This document shows, piece by piece, positions 34,575-43,987 of a stretch of DNA of 64,000 bases. The first letter of the stretch is position 1. The number at the start of each line of letters is the position of its first letter. The notes under the pieces were generated by a model. The model was given only the letters and a program-made list of their open reading frames with translations, did not search any database and was not told the DNA's origin. The DNA comes from Citrobacter youngae (GTDB taxonomy: Bacteria > Pseudomonadota > Gammaproteobacteria > Enterobacterales > Enterobacteriaceae), in assembly GCF_003818115.1 (NCBI RefSeq), contig NZ_RPOI01000016.1:186001-250000 (forward strand), written 5' to 3'. Position numbers and translations under genes: made by a program.

Positions 34575-34715
34575 CGGGAAAGCCCCTCCCGAGGAAGGGG
34601 CCAAAATAAGGAAAGGGTTATGATGAAGTACGTCATCATACTGGTGATACTCTTAGTCATTAGCTTCGCGGCTTACTAAGACACCAGGGGGAGGGGAAAC
34701 CCTCCCTAACCCTCA
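34575..34715 (-). ncRNA. sib: Sib antisense RNA (antitoxin of ibs), approximate ends
   Basis: The Ibs toxin frame at 34620-34679 lies in a sequence of the Sib repeat type. On the minus strand, the purine-rich GGGTTAGGGAGGG (near 34712-34700) resembles Sib 5' ends, and a GC hairpin (GCCCCT...AGGGGC, 34600-34580) can terminate it. Sib RNAs are ~140 nt and fully complementary to their ibs mRNA. E. coli K-12 has sibA and sibB at this same locus. The ends given are estimates. Confidence 0.6.
34620..34679 (+). CDS. ibs: Type I toxin Ibs (19 residues)
   Basis: The frame encodes MMKYVIILVILLVISFAAY, matching the Ibs family (small hydrophobic membrane toxins of 18-19 residues). A good AAGGAAAG ribosome site precedes it. 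Over-expressed Ibs depolarises the membrane; the antisense Sib RNA prevents this. Only one copy is present, against two in K-12 at this position. It lies between mdtA (upstream, divergent) and yegD. Confidence 0.88.
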   Translation: MMKYVIILVILLVISFAAY

Positions 34716-34778
34716 CTCCTGAAAATAAGCCACAGCAACGGTGATGTCAATACGCACACCTTTCAGCTTGCGAGCGGC

Positions 34779-36131
34779 TTAGCGGAAAACAACGTCAGCC
34801 CAGCGGGCCAGACCGGCGGTGACAGAACCGAAGTCATCGCCACCCGCGATAGGGATCCCCGGAAGCTGCTGGGCGAGGGCTTTTTTAATCAGCGGTGAAC
34901 GCGCGCTGCCGCCGGTCAGATAAATCACGTCCGGTTTTTCCTGCGCGTTGTCCAGCGCCAGTTGGACCTGCTCCAGAATGCGCGCCAGGGGCTGATTGAG
35001 CGCGGCTTCCAGTCCATGTTGGCTAATATCGGTTGCCAGCATGTCGCTGATAAACGGTATCGCCGCCGTTACAATAGTCTGGTCGGAAAGCGCGATCTTG
35101 CTCTCTTCTGCGCTGCGCACCAGGCGATAGCTCAGACGCTCGCGCCAGACTTTGAGCAGCAAGGCTACTTTATCGGCTTCTTTCGCGTCGCGGACAAGAT
35201 CGTTGAGTAAACGTCCATTGGCGGTACTGTAGAAATCACTTTGCGCGGGAACATCGTTGATCGCGACCGCATTCCACCAGGGTAAAATCGGCAATGCGAT
35301 GCCTTTTTCCGTTTCGCCGCCCATGCCCAGCAGTGGCATCAGATGTTTAAAGGCTAACGCAATATCCAGATCGTTACCGCCCACGCGGCAGCCACTGTGT
35401 CCCAGCAGGCTGTTTTCGCGATCGGCGCGCTGATGCCATTGCGGCCCCATCAGCAGTAGCGAACAGTCAGTGGTGCCACCGCCGATGTCCACCACCAGTA
35501 CGCGTTTTTCTTCCTGCAAGGTTGCTTCAAAATCCAGACCCGCGGCTACCGGCTCGTACTGGAAGACGACATCCTGAAAACCGGCGCGTTTGGCCGCACG
35601 TTCAAGAATACCCTGCGCCTGGGCGTTGGCGTCATCACCGCCTAACCCCTGGAAGTTGATCGGGCGACCGATAACGGCCTGGGTGATCGCTTCCGGCAGC
35701 TGGTTTTGCGCCTGATTGCGAATATGCAGCATCATCGCGCAGACCAGATCCTCAAACAGCGCAACCTGCTGCGGCTTCAGACCGCTAGCACCCAGGAATG
35801 ATTTTGGCGATTTAACAAAGTACACCTCTTCCGGGTCGTCAATGTATTGCGCCAGTGACGCCAGACCAAACTGCACGCTATTGGCGCTAACATCGATGTC
35901 TTCATCGCGGTTATAGCGCATTGCACGACTCAGTAGCGCCTGTGTTTCGGCATCCGTCGTGGGGACATCATGATGGCGATACAACCATTCGCTCACCGCT
36001 TCGCGCGTAGGCGCACAAAGCATTGAGGGCAGTAACGTGCTGTTGTTTTCCATTTTGAGCAAGTGTGGCTGCCCGTCACGCATTACGGCTACTGAACAGT
36101 TTGCCGTACCGTAGTCAAAACCAATAAACAC
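34779..36131 (-). CDS. yegD: Hsp70-like chaperone homologue YegD
   Basis: This 450-residue protein is an actin/Hsp70-fold ATPase without the substrate domain. Phosphate-1 motif VFIGFDYGTANCSVAV, phosphate-2 VLVVDIGGGTTDCSLLL and adenosine motif YLTGGSARSPLIKKAL are visible. GTG 36131 is chosen because it gives the E. coli length and GGGGAT is 9 nt upstream; ATG 36146 would add five residues. The precise role is unknown. It is divergent from alkA. In K-12 yegI-yegL lie between it and mdtA; they are absent here. Confidence 0.93.
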   Translation of the reverse strand: MFIGFDYGTANCSVAVMRDGQPHLLKMENNSTLLPSMLCAPTREAVSEWLYRHHDVPTTDAETQALLSRAMRYNRDEDIDVSANSVQFGLASLAQYIDDPEEVYFVKSPKSFLGASGLKPQQVALFEDLVCAMMLHIRNQAQNQLPEAITQAVIGRPINFQGLGGDDANAQAQGILERAAKRAGFQDVVFQYEPVAAGLDFEATLQEEKRVLVVDIGGGTTDCSLLLMGPQWHQRADRENSLLGHSGCRVGGNDLDIALAFKHLMPLLGMGGETEKGIALPILPWWNAVAINDVPAQSDFYSTANGRLLNDLVRDAKEADKVALLLKVWRERLSYRLVRSAEESKIALSDQTIVTAAIPFISDMLATDISQHGLEAALNQPLARILEQVQLALDNAQEKPDVIYLTGGSARSPLIKKALAQQLPGIPIAGGDDFGSVTAGLARWADVVFR

Positions 36132-36199
36132 CGTAGAAATCCCCATGCCAGTGAAGAAGGGGCGTGACTTTAGCGAAATGTCGCCGCCCCGACAACTGG

Positions 36200-36240
36200 A
36201 ATATGAAAGCAAGGCGTATCGATTGAATACTGTTTATGCT
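36200..36240 (+). promoter_or_regulatory. Ada box and promoter of alkA
   Basis: AATATGAAAGCAA (36200-36212) exactly fits the Ada box AAT-N6-GCAA. A -10-like TATGCT (36235-36240) follows at the distance seen in E. coli alkA, where methylated Ada binds across the -35. The leader to ATG 36268 is ~20 nt. This predicts induction in the adaptive response to alkylation. Confidence 0.75.
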
Positions 36241-36267
36241 GTAGGTTTAACTAAAAAGGACACCTGA

Positions 36268-37137
36268 ATGTTAACACTGAGCTGGCAGCCGCCTTATGAC
36301 TGGTCCTGGATGCTAGGGTTTCTTGCCGCCCGTGCGGTGGATGGCGTCGAAACCGTCGGGGAGCTGTATTACACCAGAAGCCTGGTTATCGGTGAATATC
36401 GTGGACTGGTGAGCGTAGTGCCTGACCTGAAGACACACCAGCTGCAGGTCAGGCTAAGTCCGGGGTTACAGCCCGTTGCGCCAGAATGCCTCGCCAAAAT
36501 TGAGCGGTTGTTCGATCTTCGCTGTTGCCCACAGCATATTGCTAACGCGCTGGGCAGCCTGGGCGCAGCGCGTCCTGGACTGCGGCTGCCTGGCTCTGTC
36601 GATGCCTTTGAACAAGGTGTGAGGGCGATATTAGGCCAGTTAGTTAGCGTTGCAATGGCGGCAAAACTGACCGCGAAAGTTGTACGCGCCTACGGTGACC
36701 GGCTTGATGACGCGCCTGAGTATGTTTGTTTTCCCACACCACAAGCGCTGGCTGCAGCTGAGCCTTTGCATCTGAAAGCCTTAGGGATGCCGCTCAAACG
36801 CGCCGAAGCGCTCATTCATCTGGCACGAGCAATGCTTACCGGAAGGCTTGCATCGGTTGCACCAGTTGATATTGAGCAAGGCGTAAAGCACTTACAAACG
36901 TTTCCCGGTATAGGGCGCTGGACTGCCAATTATTTCGCGCTACGCGGTTGGCAGGCGAAAGATGTTTTTCTTCCTGACGATTATTTGATCAAACAACGCT
37001 TTCCGGGCATGACACCAGCCCAGATCCGGCGCTATGCCGAGCGCTGGAAGCCGTGGCGCTCCTATGCGTTATTACATATCTGGTATACGGAAGGGTGGCA
37101 GCCGTCAGTTGATAGCGAAGTTGCTGGTATTGAGTAG
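36268..37137 (+). CDS. alkA: 3-methyladenine DNA glycosylase II AlkA
   Basis: This 289-residue base-excision glycosylase (E. coli 282) removes alkylated purines and pyrimidines. The helix-hairpin-helix TFPGIGRWTANYFALRG (211-227) is followed by catalytic D238 in FLPDDYL; Y222 and W272 of the base pocket are also present. The C-terminus is seven residues longer than in E. coli, so the gene overlaps the 3' end of the convergent dgcE by 33 nt. Confidence 0.96.
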   Translation: MLTLSWQPPYDWSWMLGFLAARAVDGVETVGELYYTRSLVIGEYRGLVSVVPDLKTHQLQVRLSPGLQPVAPECLAKIERLFDLRCCPQHIANALGSLGAARPGLRLPGSVDAFEQGVRAILGQLVSVAMAAKLTAKVVRAYGDRLDDAPEYVCFPTPQALAAAEPLHLKALGMPLKRAEALIHLARAMLTGRLASVAPVDIEQGVKHLQTFPGIGRWTANYFALRGWQAKDVFLPDDYLIKQRFPGMTPAQIRRYAERWKPWRSYALLHIWYTEGWQPSVDSEVAGIE

Positions 37138-40100
37138 CAGATCCAACGGCTGAGCATCAGCAATGATGTCGCCGTAGATCATATCAATACCGATACCAGA
37201 AAGTGCGTCCATAATAAGCGGCATTTGCACAGGGCCGGCGATCGTTTTGATATCCAGTCGCTGTGCATGACCCTGGATAATAGAAACCCACATTTCATCC
37301 ATCAGGTTGCCGTGAACACTGGCGCTGATCTCGCTGTCGAGTAACAGGTAATCGACGGTGTGAAACTTCAGGTTTTCAACAATCTCTAAGTCGCGTCCGA
37401 CCTGGCTTAAAATAATCCGACAACCCGCGTGACGAAGTCGCTGAATGGCCGATAGGCTCTGAGCTGGATGCGATTTCATCACTCCAGCTGGAACGGTCAG
37501 GTGTAATAAGCGTGGTGGTAGCGGACTATGCTGCAACTGCGCCAGCAGTTCATCCACAAGTTCGGTACTCAACAGTCCGGCGGCAGAAAGGGGCAGGGCA
37601 ATACTGAGCCCCTTACTGGCAATCGCCGTCGCTGCATGCTGGAAAAATTCGTTAAAAACCCGGCGGTCAAGCGCATGATTAAGCGTGGGGTCAACGAGTC
37701 CGGTACGGAAAATATGCTCTTCGATAACATCACCGTCCTCTGTTCCCAGGCGCAGTGAGAGTAGCCAGAAGCTGAATGTCTCAGGAATGCGTGGAGAGGC
37801 CACTCCCCGGGCGATCATGAGCATCGGGTTGTGCGCAATAATGTGCTTCTGTTCATCAAACGACAGCAGTTCCCGTGAGTCGTGCGTCTGACTTTGCTGG
37901 GGTTCATACACGCAGACCCGGCCACGCCCACTATTTTTGGCGGCATAACAGGCGATATCTGCCTGAGACATGACCTCAGTCGCGACATGATTTTTCTCAT
38001 CGATCAGCGTAATACCCGCACTGGCGCCTATGCGGTGCAGACGGCCTTCCCACCTGAACTGATACTCGTTGATGGCGCTGATAATACGGCCTGAGATAAA
38101 GCGAGCGCTTTCGATGTTGCAATCCGGCAGCAACAGGCCGAATTCATCGCCACCGAGACGAGCCAGTACATCGCTGGTACGCAGCATGCTGAGCATCAGA
38201 GAAGCAAGTTCGCGCAGCAGGGCATCGCCTGCAGCATGGCCCGCGCTATCGTTCACGGCTTTAAACCTATCCAGATCGATAAAGACCAGAACATGGCGCT
38301 GATGCGTATTGTGTACGGCTTGTAGCAATTGTTTCAGATGGTTCTCGAAGCTGACCCGGTTAGCAAGATGGGTGAGGTCATCATGCGACGCGCTGTAGCT
38401 CAGTTGGCGTAACATCTTACGCGACTCGGTGACATCCTGAATGACCAGTACGGAGCCAATGCTACCACCGTCAAGGGTACTGAGTGGCGTAATGCTGTAC
38501 TGAATGTCGTAACTGCTGCCGTTACGGCAATGCAGAACCACCTCCTGCTCTATGGCAGTACGCGACATATCGGCACTGTAGATGTTTTCCATCAATGGGC
38601 CGTTATCGCCAAAGGTAATTCGCAGCACTGTCAGTAACGGAATACCTATCGCGTCGCCCTGCTGCCAGCCGCTCATCTTCTCGGCAACCGGGTTCATGAA
38701 GGTCACGTTCATGTCGACATCAATGCAAATCACCGCTTCGCCGATTGAGTCCAGCGTGATGTGCAGGCGCTCTTTTTCCTGGTACAGCGCTTCGTTAAGC
38801 TGCTTCACTTCGGTCATATCCAAATTGATACCGAGTAATCGTTCAACTTCTCCGTCTTTATTCAGTACCCTGTTAGCCAACGAGCGGATATGGCGTACGC
38901 CGTCACGTACTGCAATACGAAATTCGAGCTTAAAGGGAATTCGTGCGGCCAGAGAGTCGCGAATCACATTTTCAGCATGCTCGCGATCTTCCGGTACGAC
39001 GCACTCGTACCAGACTTGCCAACTGGGTTTGATATGTAGCGGGACTTCATAGAGATCGAACATGCGCTTATCCCAACTGATCACGTCGGGTTGCAGTTCC
39101 CACTCCCAGATACCGATACCGCCCGCTTCGTTGGCGAGGGTAATGCGTTCCATCAGCCGCTTATTCATCCACTCGGTGTGCTTCAGGTCGTTTATGTCTT
39201 CAACCTGTGCAATAAAGTAGAGCGGGGTGTTGTCGCTGTGGCGTACCAGCGAAACGGCCAGCAATGCCCAGACAACGTCGCCCGCGCGCGTGTAATAGCG
39301 CTTTTCCATGGAGTAACTGTTGATTTCACCACGGACCAACATGCCGAGTTGTTCGAGGTCGTTATTCAGATCTTCCGGCCAGGTGAGCTGCTGGAAGGTC
39401 AGCGCTCTCAGCTCTTCCTGACTGTAGCCAAGAAACTGACACAACGCCTTGTTTGCCTGTAACCACTGCCCTTCGGTACCGACCAGCGCCATGCCAATCG
39501 CGGAATATTCCATAGCATTACGAAAACGCGATTCGCTTTCCGAGATGTGTTTTCGCTCGGCCCGAAATGCGTACATCACCATAGTCATCATGTTGGCTGG
39601 CAACAGAATCATCAAAAACGGCAGCCACGGAATACTTGTCATCACATTCGCTTTCGGGGTGTAGAGCAGCGATGGGTTGGCCGCCAGCATCAGAGAGACC
39701 ATCAGGACGGTGCTGAGGAAAATTAAAAATGCTTCCATACGCGGCAAACGGACGGCGCTCCACATCAGCAACACAATGACGCAGGTAAACGGCCACGGCA
39801 CGTACATCATGGAGAGCCAACTGAACGTTAAGGTGACGAGCAGCGTGATGAGGGTCTCAAGCAGTAAACGTGGATCGCGGTGGCGCAGCAGATAATGAGG
39901 CTTGAATAACAGACCTAATGGCACCAGCGCCAGCGCGCCGATGGATTCGGAAAGCACCCAAATGAGAAACGTATTTAACGAGGTTCCCTCCGGGAGCAGT
40001 AGCCACATCAGCACACCACCTAACAGCGGAGGGATGACGGCGCTACCCAAGGCCAAACGCGCCCAGTCATTCAGATTCTGTAAAGGGTTATACCATGGGA

Positions 40101-40434
40101 GCAGTTTGCGCAATAACATCGCGCCGGCGACCGCTTCAATAATATTGATGGTCGTATAAGTATAGTTAAGCGAACCTCCAGGAAAAAACAGCAAAGACGC
40201 GCCGATGCTGCCGAATGAGCAAGCCAGCGCTATCCCGGGCCACATTTTTCCTGCATGGCGGTAAAACGCCACCATCATGATTGAGGTTGGAAACCAAAGC
40301 GGTGCCAGTTGGGTACCGAAGCGCGACAGCTCCAGCGAAAATAGCGTAAAGATAAATGCTACCAGACCTAAACTGGCCAGGCGCAGCAGAGGATGGGGTA
40401 GGGTAACTAAAACATGTTGGAATTGTTTACTCAT
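37105..40434 (-). CDS. dgcE: Diguanylate cyclase DgcE (YegE) with degenerate EAL domain
   Basis: This 1109-residue membrane protein starts MSKQFQHVLVTLPHPLLRLA. It has an N-terminal MASE1 domain of about 8-10 helices (1-300), several PAS domains (~310-650), an active-looking GGDEF domain with GGDEF at 761-765, and a C-terminal EAL-like domain (~850-1109) lacking the EAL signature. In E. coli it makes c-di-GMP that feeds curli control via PdeR/DgcM. The frame is open 18 codons upstream, but this start matches the E. coli N-terminus. Its 3' end overlaps alkA. Confidence 0.94.
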   Translation of the reverse strand: MSKQFQHVLVTLPHPLLRLASLGLVAFIFTLFSLELSRFGTQLAPLWFPTSIMMVAFYRHAGKMWPGIALACSFGSIGASLLFFPGGSLNYTYTTINIIEAVAGAMLLRKLLPWYNPLQNLNDWARLALGSAVIPPLLGGVLMWLLLPEGTSLNTFLIWVLSESIGALALVPLGLLFKPHYLLRHRDPRLLLETLITLLVTLTFSWLSMMYVPWPFTCVIVLLMWSAVRLPRMEAFLIFLSTVLMVSLMLAANPSLLYTPKANVMTSIPWLPFLMILLPANMMTMVMYAFRAERKHISESESRFRNAMEYSAIGMALVGTEGQWLQANKALCQFLGYSQEELRALTFQQLTWPEDLNNDLEQLGMLVRGEINSYSMEKRYYTRAGDVVWALLAVSLVRHSDNTPLYFIAQVEDINDLKHTEWMNKRLMERITLANEAGGIGIWEWELQPDVISWDKRMFDLYEVPLHIKPSWQVWYECVVPEDREHAENVIRDSLAARIPFKLEFRIAVRDGVRHIRSLANRVLNKDGEVERLLGINLDMTEVKQLNEALYQEKERLHITLDSIGEAVICIDVDMNVTFMNPVAEKMSGWQQGDAIGIPLLTVLRITFGDNGPLMENIYSADMSRTAIEQEVVLHCRNGSSYDIQYSITPLSTLDGGSIGSVLVIQDVTESRKMLRQLSYSASHDDLTHLANRVSFENHLKQLLQAVHNTHQRHVLVFIDLDRFKAVNDSAGHAAGDALLRELASLMLSMLRTSDVLARLGGDEFGLLLPDCNIESARFISGRIISAINEYQFRWEGRLHRIGASAGITLIDEKNHVATEVMSQADIACYAAKNSGRGRVCVYEPQQSQTHDSRELLSFDEQKHIIAHNPMLMIARGVASPRIPETFSFWLLSLRLGTEDGDVIEEHIFRTGLVDPTLNHALDRRVFNEFFQHAATAIASKGLSIALPLSAAGLLSTELVDELLAQLQHSPLPPRLLHLTVPAGVMKSHPAQSLSAIQRLRHAGCRIILSQVGRDLEIVENLKFHTVDYLLLDSEISASVHGNLMDEMWVSIIQGHAQRLDIKTIAGPVQMPLIMDALSGIGIDMIYGDIIADAQPLDLLLNTSNFAIN

Positions 40435-40656
40435 TACCACTTTACCCAAATAGCCGATGTCGGCCAGCAGAGTTACCGGCCGCATCACGTTTAATCTTCG
40501 TTTATGCTAGTACAAATAATTTACAATTTATACGCCAGTTGCTCATAAATTAACACGCCCAAGCCATTAATTCCTAAGGCGGGTGAATAAAATTTGAGCC
40601 TGCTTTAAAATTAACCGTTTTAATTTGCGACAGGGAAAGCATTGGTGCAGCCTGGG

Positions 40657-40686
40657 CTGGCATCGCGCTGCTGAAATCCCTATAAT
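40657..40686 (+). promoter_or_regulatory. Probable udk promoter
   Basis: A perfect -10 TATAAT (40681-40686) is preceded after 18 nt by CTGGCA (40657-40662). The bases after the -10 are GC-rich, as in growth-regulated promoters. The rest of the dgcE-udk gap (40435-40749) holds AT-rich sequence near 40500-40560, probably the dgcE control region, in which I see no gene. Confidence 0.6.
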
Positions 40687-40749
40687 TGCCGCGTTTGGCG
40701 TTTCGACGCCGCCCTTCCTTACATCCAGGTTAATCAGGTCGCTAAATTT

Positions 40750-41391
40750 ATGACTGATCAGTCCCATCAGTGCGTCATTATCGGCATTGCCGGCGCATCG
40801 GCTTCCGGCAAGAGTCTTATTGCCAGTACCCTTTATCGCGAATTGCGTGAACAAGTCGGTGACGAACATATTGGCGTTATTCCCGAAGACAGCTATTACA
40901 AGGATCAAAGCCATCTGTCGATGGAAGAACGCGTAAAAACGAACTACGACCATCCGAACGCGATGGATCACAGTTTGCTGTTTCAGCATCTGCAAACACT
41001 TAAACGTGGTTCCGCCATTGAATTGCCCGTTTATAGCTATGTTGAACACACGCGCACACAAGAAACTATTCATATTGAACCCAAGAAAGTCATTATTCTG
41101 GAAGGCATTTTGTTGCTGACGGATGCGCGTTTGCGTGATGAAATGAACTTCTCTATTTTTGTTGATACGCCGTTGGATATTTGCCTGATGCGCCGTATCA
41201 AACGGGATGTGAATGAACGTGGTCGTTCAATGGATTCGGTGATGGCGCAATACCAAAAAACCGTACGTCCGATGTTCCTGCAATTTATTGAGCCTTCAAA
41301 ACAATACGCCGATATCATCGTGCCTCGCGGGGGTAAAAACCGCATTGCTATCGATATTCTGAAGGCGAAAATCAGTCAGTTCTTTGAATAA
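40750..41391 (+). CDS. udk: Uridine kinase Udk
   Basis: The product has 213 residues, as in E. coli. The P-loop GASASGKS is at 15-22, and the family blocks [31 protein letters not shown] and [15 protein letters not shown] are intact. It phosphorylates uridine and cytidine with GTP or ATP in pyrimidine salvage. It lies just upstream of dcd, another pyrimidine nucleotide enzyme. Confidence 0.97.
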   Translation: MTDQSHQCVIIGIAGASASGKSLIASTLYRELREQVGDEHIGVIPEDSYYKDQSHLSMEERVKTNYDHPNAMDHSLLFQHLQTLKRGSAIELPVYSYVEHTRTQETIHIEPKKVIILEGILLLTDARLRDEMNFSIFVDTPLDICLMRRIKRDVNERGRSMDSVMAQYQKTVRPMFLQFIEPSKQYADIIVPRGGKNRIAIDILKAKISQFFE

Positions 41392-41430
41392 GTTCAGCGA
41401 ATTGTGTACCGTTCAGTGATAACCTGGTTC

Positions 41431-41457
41431 ACCCTTAACGCGCCTGGCATTAAGGGT
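41431..41457 (+). terminator. Weak hairpin between udk and dcd
   Basis: ACCCTTAA (41431-41438) and TTAAGGGT (41450-41457) form an 8-bp stem with an 11-nt loop, followed by TTTG. It may attenuate read-through from udk into dcd. Confidence 0.4.
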
Positions 41458-41482
41458 TTGAAGCACGAAAGGAGAAAGTGCC

Positions 41483-42064
41483 ATGCGTTTATGTGACCGA
41501 GATATTGAAGCCTGGTTGGATGAAGGTCGTCTGTCGATCAATCCACGTCCTCCTGTCGAGCGTATCAATGGCGCAACGGTAGATGTGCGTCTTGGTAACA
41601 AATTTCGTACGTTCCGCGGTCATACGGCGGCGTATATCGATTTGAGCGGACCGAAGGATGAGGTCAGTGCTGCGCTTGACCGCGTAATGAGTGATGAAAT
41701 TGTCCTCAAAGACGGTGAGGCGTTTTTCCTGCATCCGGGTGAATTAGCGCTGGCGGTAACTTTCGAATCCGTTACGCTGCCTTCCGACCTTGTTGGCTGG
41801 TTAGACGGCCGTTCTTCGCTGGCACGTCTGGGCCTGATGGTACACGTTACGGCACACCGTATTGATCCGGGCTGGTCGGGGTGCATCGTCCTGGAATTTT
41901 ACAACTCAGGAAAATTACCGTTGGCTCTGCGCCCCGGTATGCCGATAGGGGCACTGAGCTTCGAACCGCTTTCCGGCCCGGCAGCGCGACCTTACAACCG
42001 TCGCCAGGATGCGAAGTATCGCGATCAGCAGGGCGCGGTAGCCAGCCGGATCGATAAAGACTGA
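41483..42064 (+). CDS. dcd: dCTP deaminase Dcd
   Basis: The product has 193 residues, as in E. coli. It includes [20 protein letters not shown] and catalytic E138 in VLEFYN. It converts dCTP to dUTP, the main source of dUMP for dTMP synthesis in enterobacteria. A GGAG ribosome site precedes ATG 41483. Confidence 0.97.
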   Translation: MRLCDRDIEAWLDEGRLSINPRPPVERINGATVDVRLGNKFRTFRGHTAAYIDLSGPKDEVSAALDRVMSDEIVLKDGEAFFLHPGELALAVTFESVTLPSDLVGWLDGRSSLARLGLMVHVTAHRIDPGWSGCIVLEFYNSGKLPLALRPGMPIGALSFEPLSGPAARPYNRRQDAKYRDQQGAVASRIDKD

Positions 42065-42089
42065 GTGTTTTCAGTCCATTGGGGATAGC

Positions 42090-43943
42090 ATGAGACGATT
42101 TCTGACGACGCTGATGATTATTCTGGTCGTGCTGGTGGCCGGTTTCTCTGCGTTAGTATTGTTGGTTAATCCGAATGATTTCCGCGCATACATGGTGAAG
42201 CAAGTTGCGGCGCGTAGCGGATATCAACTGCAGTTGGATGGTCCTCTGCGCTGGCACGTATGGCCCCAGTTGAGCATTCTCTCCGGGCGCATGATGCTAA
42301 CGGCCGAAGGTGCCAGCGAACCGCTGGTTCGTGCCGACAATATGCGTCTGGACGTCGCCTTGTGGCCGTTGTTGAGTCACCAACTCAGCGTAAAGCAAGT
42401 CATGCTCAAAGGCGCGGTGATTCAACTCATACCTGAAACCGAGGCTGTGCGCGGAGTCGATGCCCCTGTTGCGCCAAAAGATAATACACTGCCGGATCTG
42501 GCAGAGGATCGTGGATGGTCGTTTGATATCGCTCGCCTGCGCGTGGCTGACAGCGTTCTGGTATTCCAGCATGAAGACGATGAACAGATAACGGTTCGTG
42601 ATATTCACCTGAATATGGAACAGGATGCCCAGCATCGTGGAACGTTCGATTTCACCGGCCGCGTTAACCGTGACCAGCGCGACCTGACGTTGTCCATCAG
42701 CGGCGCTGTCGATGCGTCTGACTATCCGCATGATTTAGTCGCCAATATTGAGCAGCTGAGCTGGCAGTTACAGGGCGCTGACTTGCCGCCGCAGGGGATC
42801 CGCGGCCAGGGTCAGCTTCAGGCTCGGTGGCAGGAAGAGAAAAAACAGCTCAACTTTACGCAGATTAACTTAACTGCTAATGACAGTTCACTCGCCGGGC
42901 AAGCTCAGGTGACGCTGGCGGAGAAACCCGCATGGGACGTCAATCTGAAATTCGGCCAGCTCAATCTGGATAACCTGATTGTACAGCATGATGCTCTGGC
43001 GGCGACAGATACCGGGGCACAGCAGAGTCAGAGCCAGTCGACGCTGGCGCGACCAGTCATTTCCTCGCAGGTTGATGCCGTCTCTTATCAGGGGCTGCAA
43101 GGATTTTCCGCCAACATTGCACTACAGGCGGATAAAGTTCTCTGGCGGAAAATGGCATTTGATCATGTTTCTGCAAAAATCGTCAACCAGGCTGGCTTGT
43201 TGAATATCAATGAGTTGCAGGGGAAAAGTGACGGTGGATTGATCTCACTTCCAGGTTCGCTGGATGCCAGAAAAGGCTCACCACGGGCAGTCTTTCACCC
43301 ACGGCTGGAAGGCGTAGAAATCGGCACTATCCTGAAAGCTTTTGACTATCCGATAGCCCTTACTGGCAAGCTGTCACTGGCTGGCGATTTTTCGGGCTCT
43401 GACATTGATGCGCAGGCATTTCGCCACAGCTGGCAAGGACAGGCCAATGTTGAGATGAGCGGCACGCGTATGGAAGGCATGAACTTCCAGCAACTGGTGC
43501 AACAGGCGGTTGAACGTAGCGGCGGTAATGCAGGGTCACAACAGGATTTGGATAATGCGACGCGGCTGGATCGCTTTGTGACCGATCTGACGCTGGATAA
43601 CGGCAAGGTTACGCTGGATAACATGGAAGGGCAGTCTGCCATGTTGGCGCTTTCGGGTAAGGGCACGTTAGATCTGGTTGAGCAAAATTGTGATACTCAG
43701 TTTAACGTGCGCGTGCTGGGCGGATGGAATGGGGAAAGTAAATTGATCGATTTCCTCAAAGCGACCCCAGTTCCGCTCAGGGTCTATGGTAAGTGGCAGT
43801 CGTTGAACTATAACCTGCAGGTGGACCAACTCTTGCGTAAGCATATGCAGGATGAAGCGAAACGCCGATTGAACGACTGGGCCGATCGCAACAAAGACTC
43901 TCGCAACGGCAAAGACGTTAAAAAGCTGCTGGATAAACTTTGA
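42090..43943 (+). CDS. asmA: Outer-membrane assembly protein AsmA
   Basis: The product has 617 residues, as in E. coli. An N-terminal membrane anchor (about 5-25) is followed by a long periplasmic AsmA domain of beta-rich repeats, and a C-terminal basic tail (NDWADRNKDSRNGKDVKKLL). AsmA-like proteins are thought to bridge the periplasm for phospholipid transport and affect outer membrane assembly. It starts 25 nt after dcd. A REP palindrome follows its stop. Confidence 0.95.
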   Translation: MRRFLTTLMIILVVLVAGFSALVLLVNPNDFRAYMVKQVAARSGYQLQLDGPLRWHVWPQLSILSGRMMLTAEGASEPLVRADNMRLDVALWPLLSHQLSVKQVMLKGAVIQLIPETEAVRGVDAPVAPKDNTLPDLAEDRGWSFDIARLRVADSVLVFQHEDDEQITVRDIHLNMEQDAQHRGTFDFTGRVNRDQRDLTLSISGAVDASDYPHDLVANIEQLSWQLQGADLPPQGIRGQGQLQARWQEEKKQLNFTQINLTANDSSLAGQAQVTLAEKPAWDVNLKFGQLNLDNLIVQHDALAATDTGAQQSQSQSTLARPVISSQVDAVSYQGLQGFSANIALQADKVLWRKMAFDHVSAKIVNQAGLLNINELQGKSDGGLISLPGSLDARKGSPRAVFHPRLEGVEIGTILKAFDYPIALTGKLSLAGDFSGSDIDAQAFRHSWQGQANVEMSGTRMEGMNFQQLVQQAVERSGGNAGSQQDLDNATRLDRFVTDLTLDNGKVTLDNMEGQSAMLALSGKGTLDLVEQNCDTQFNVRVLGGWNGESKLIDFLKATPVPLRVYGKWQSLNYNLQVDQLLRKHMQDEAKRRLNDWADRNKDSRNGKDVKKLLDKL

Positions 43944-43951
43944 ACCCTGGT

Positions 43952-43980
43952 GCCGGATGGCGGCTTCAGCCCCATCCGGC
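43952..43980. repeat. REP palindrome between convergent asmA and yegH
   Basis: GCCGGATGG (43952-43960) and CCATCCGGC (43972-43980) flank a CGGCTTCAGCC centre, the classic REP form. It fills the 44-nt space between the two convergent stops and may serve both transcripts. Confidence 0.85.
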
Positions 43981-43987
43981 ATGTCGC

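Noticed and set aside
40567-41073. 168-codon minus-strand frame opposite udk
   Set aside because: Mostly antisense to the conserved udk gene, with no start signal.
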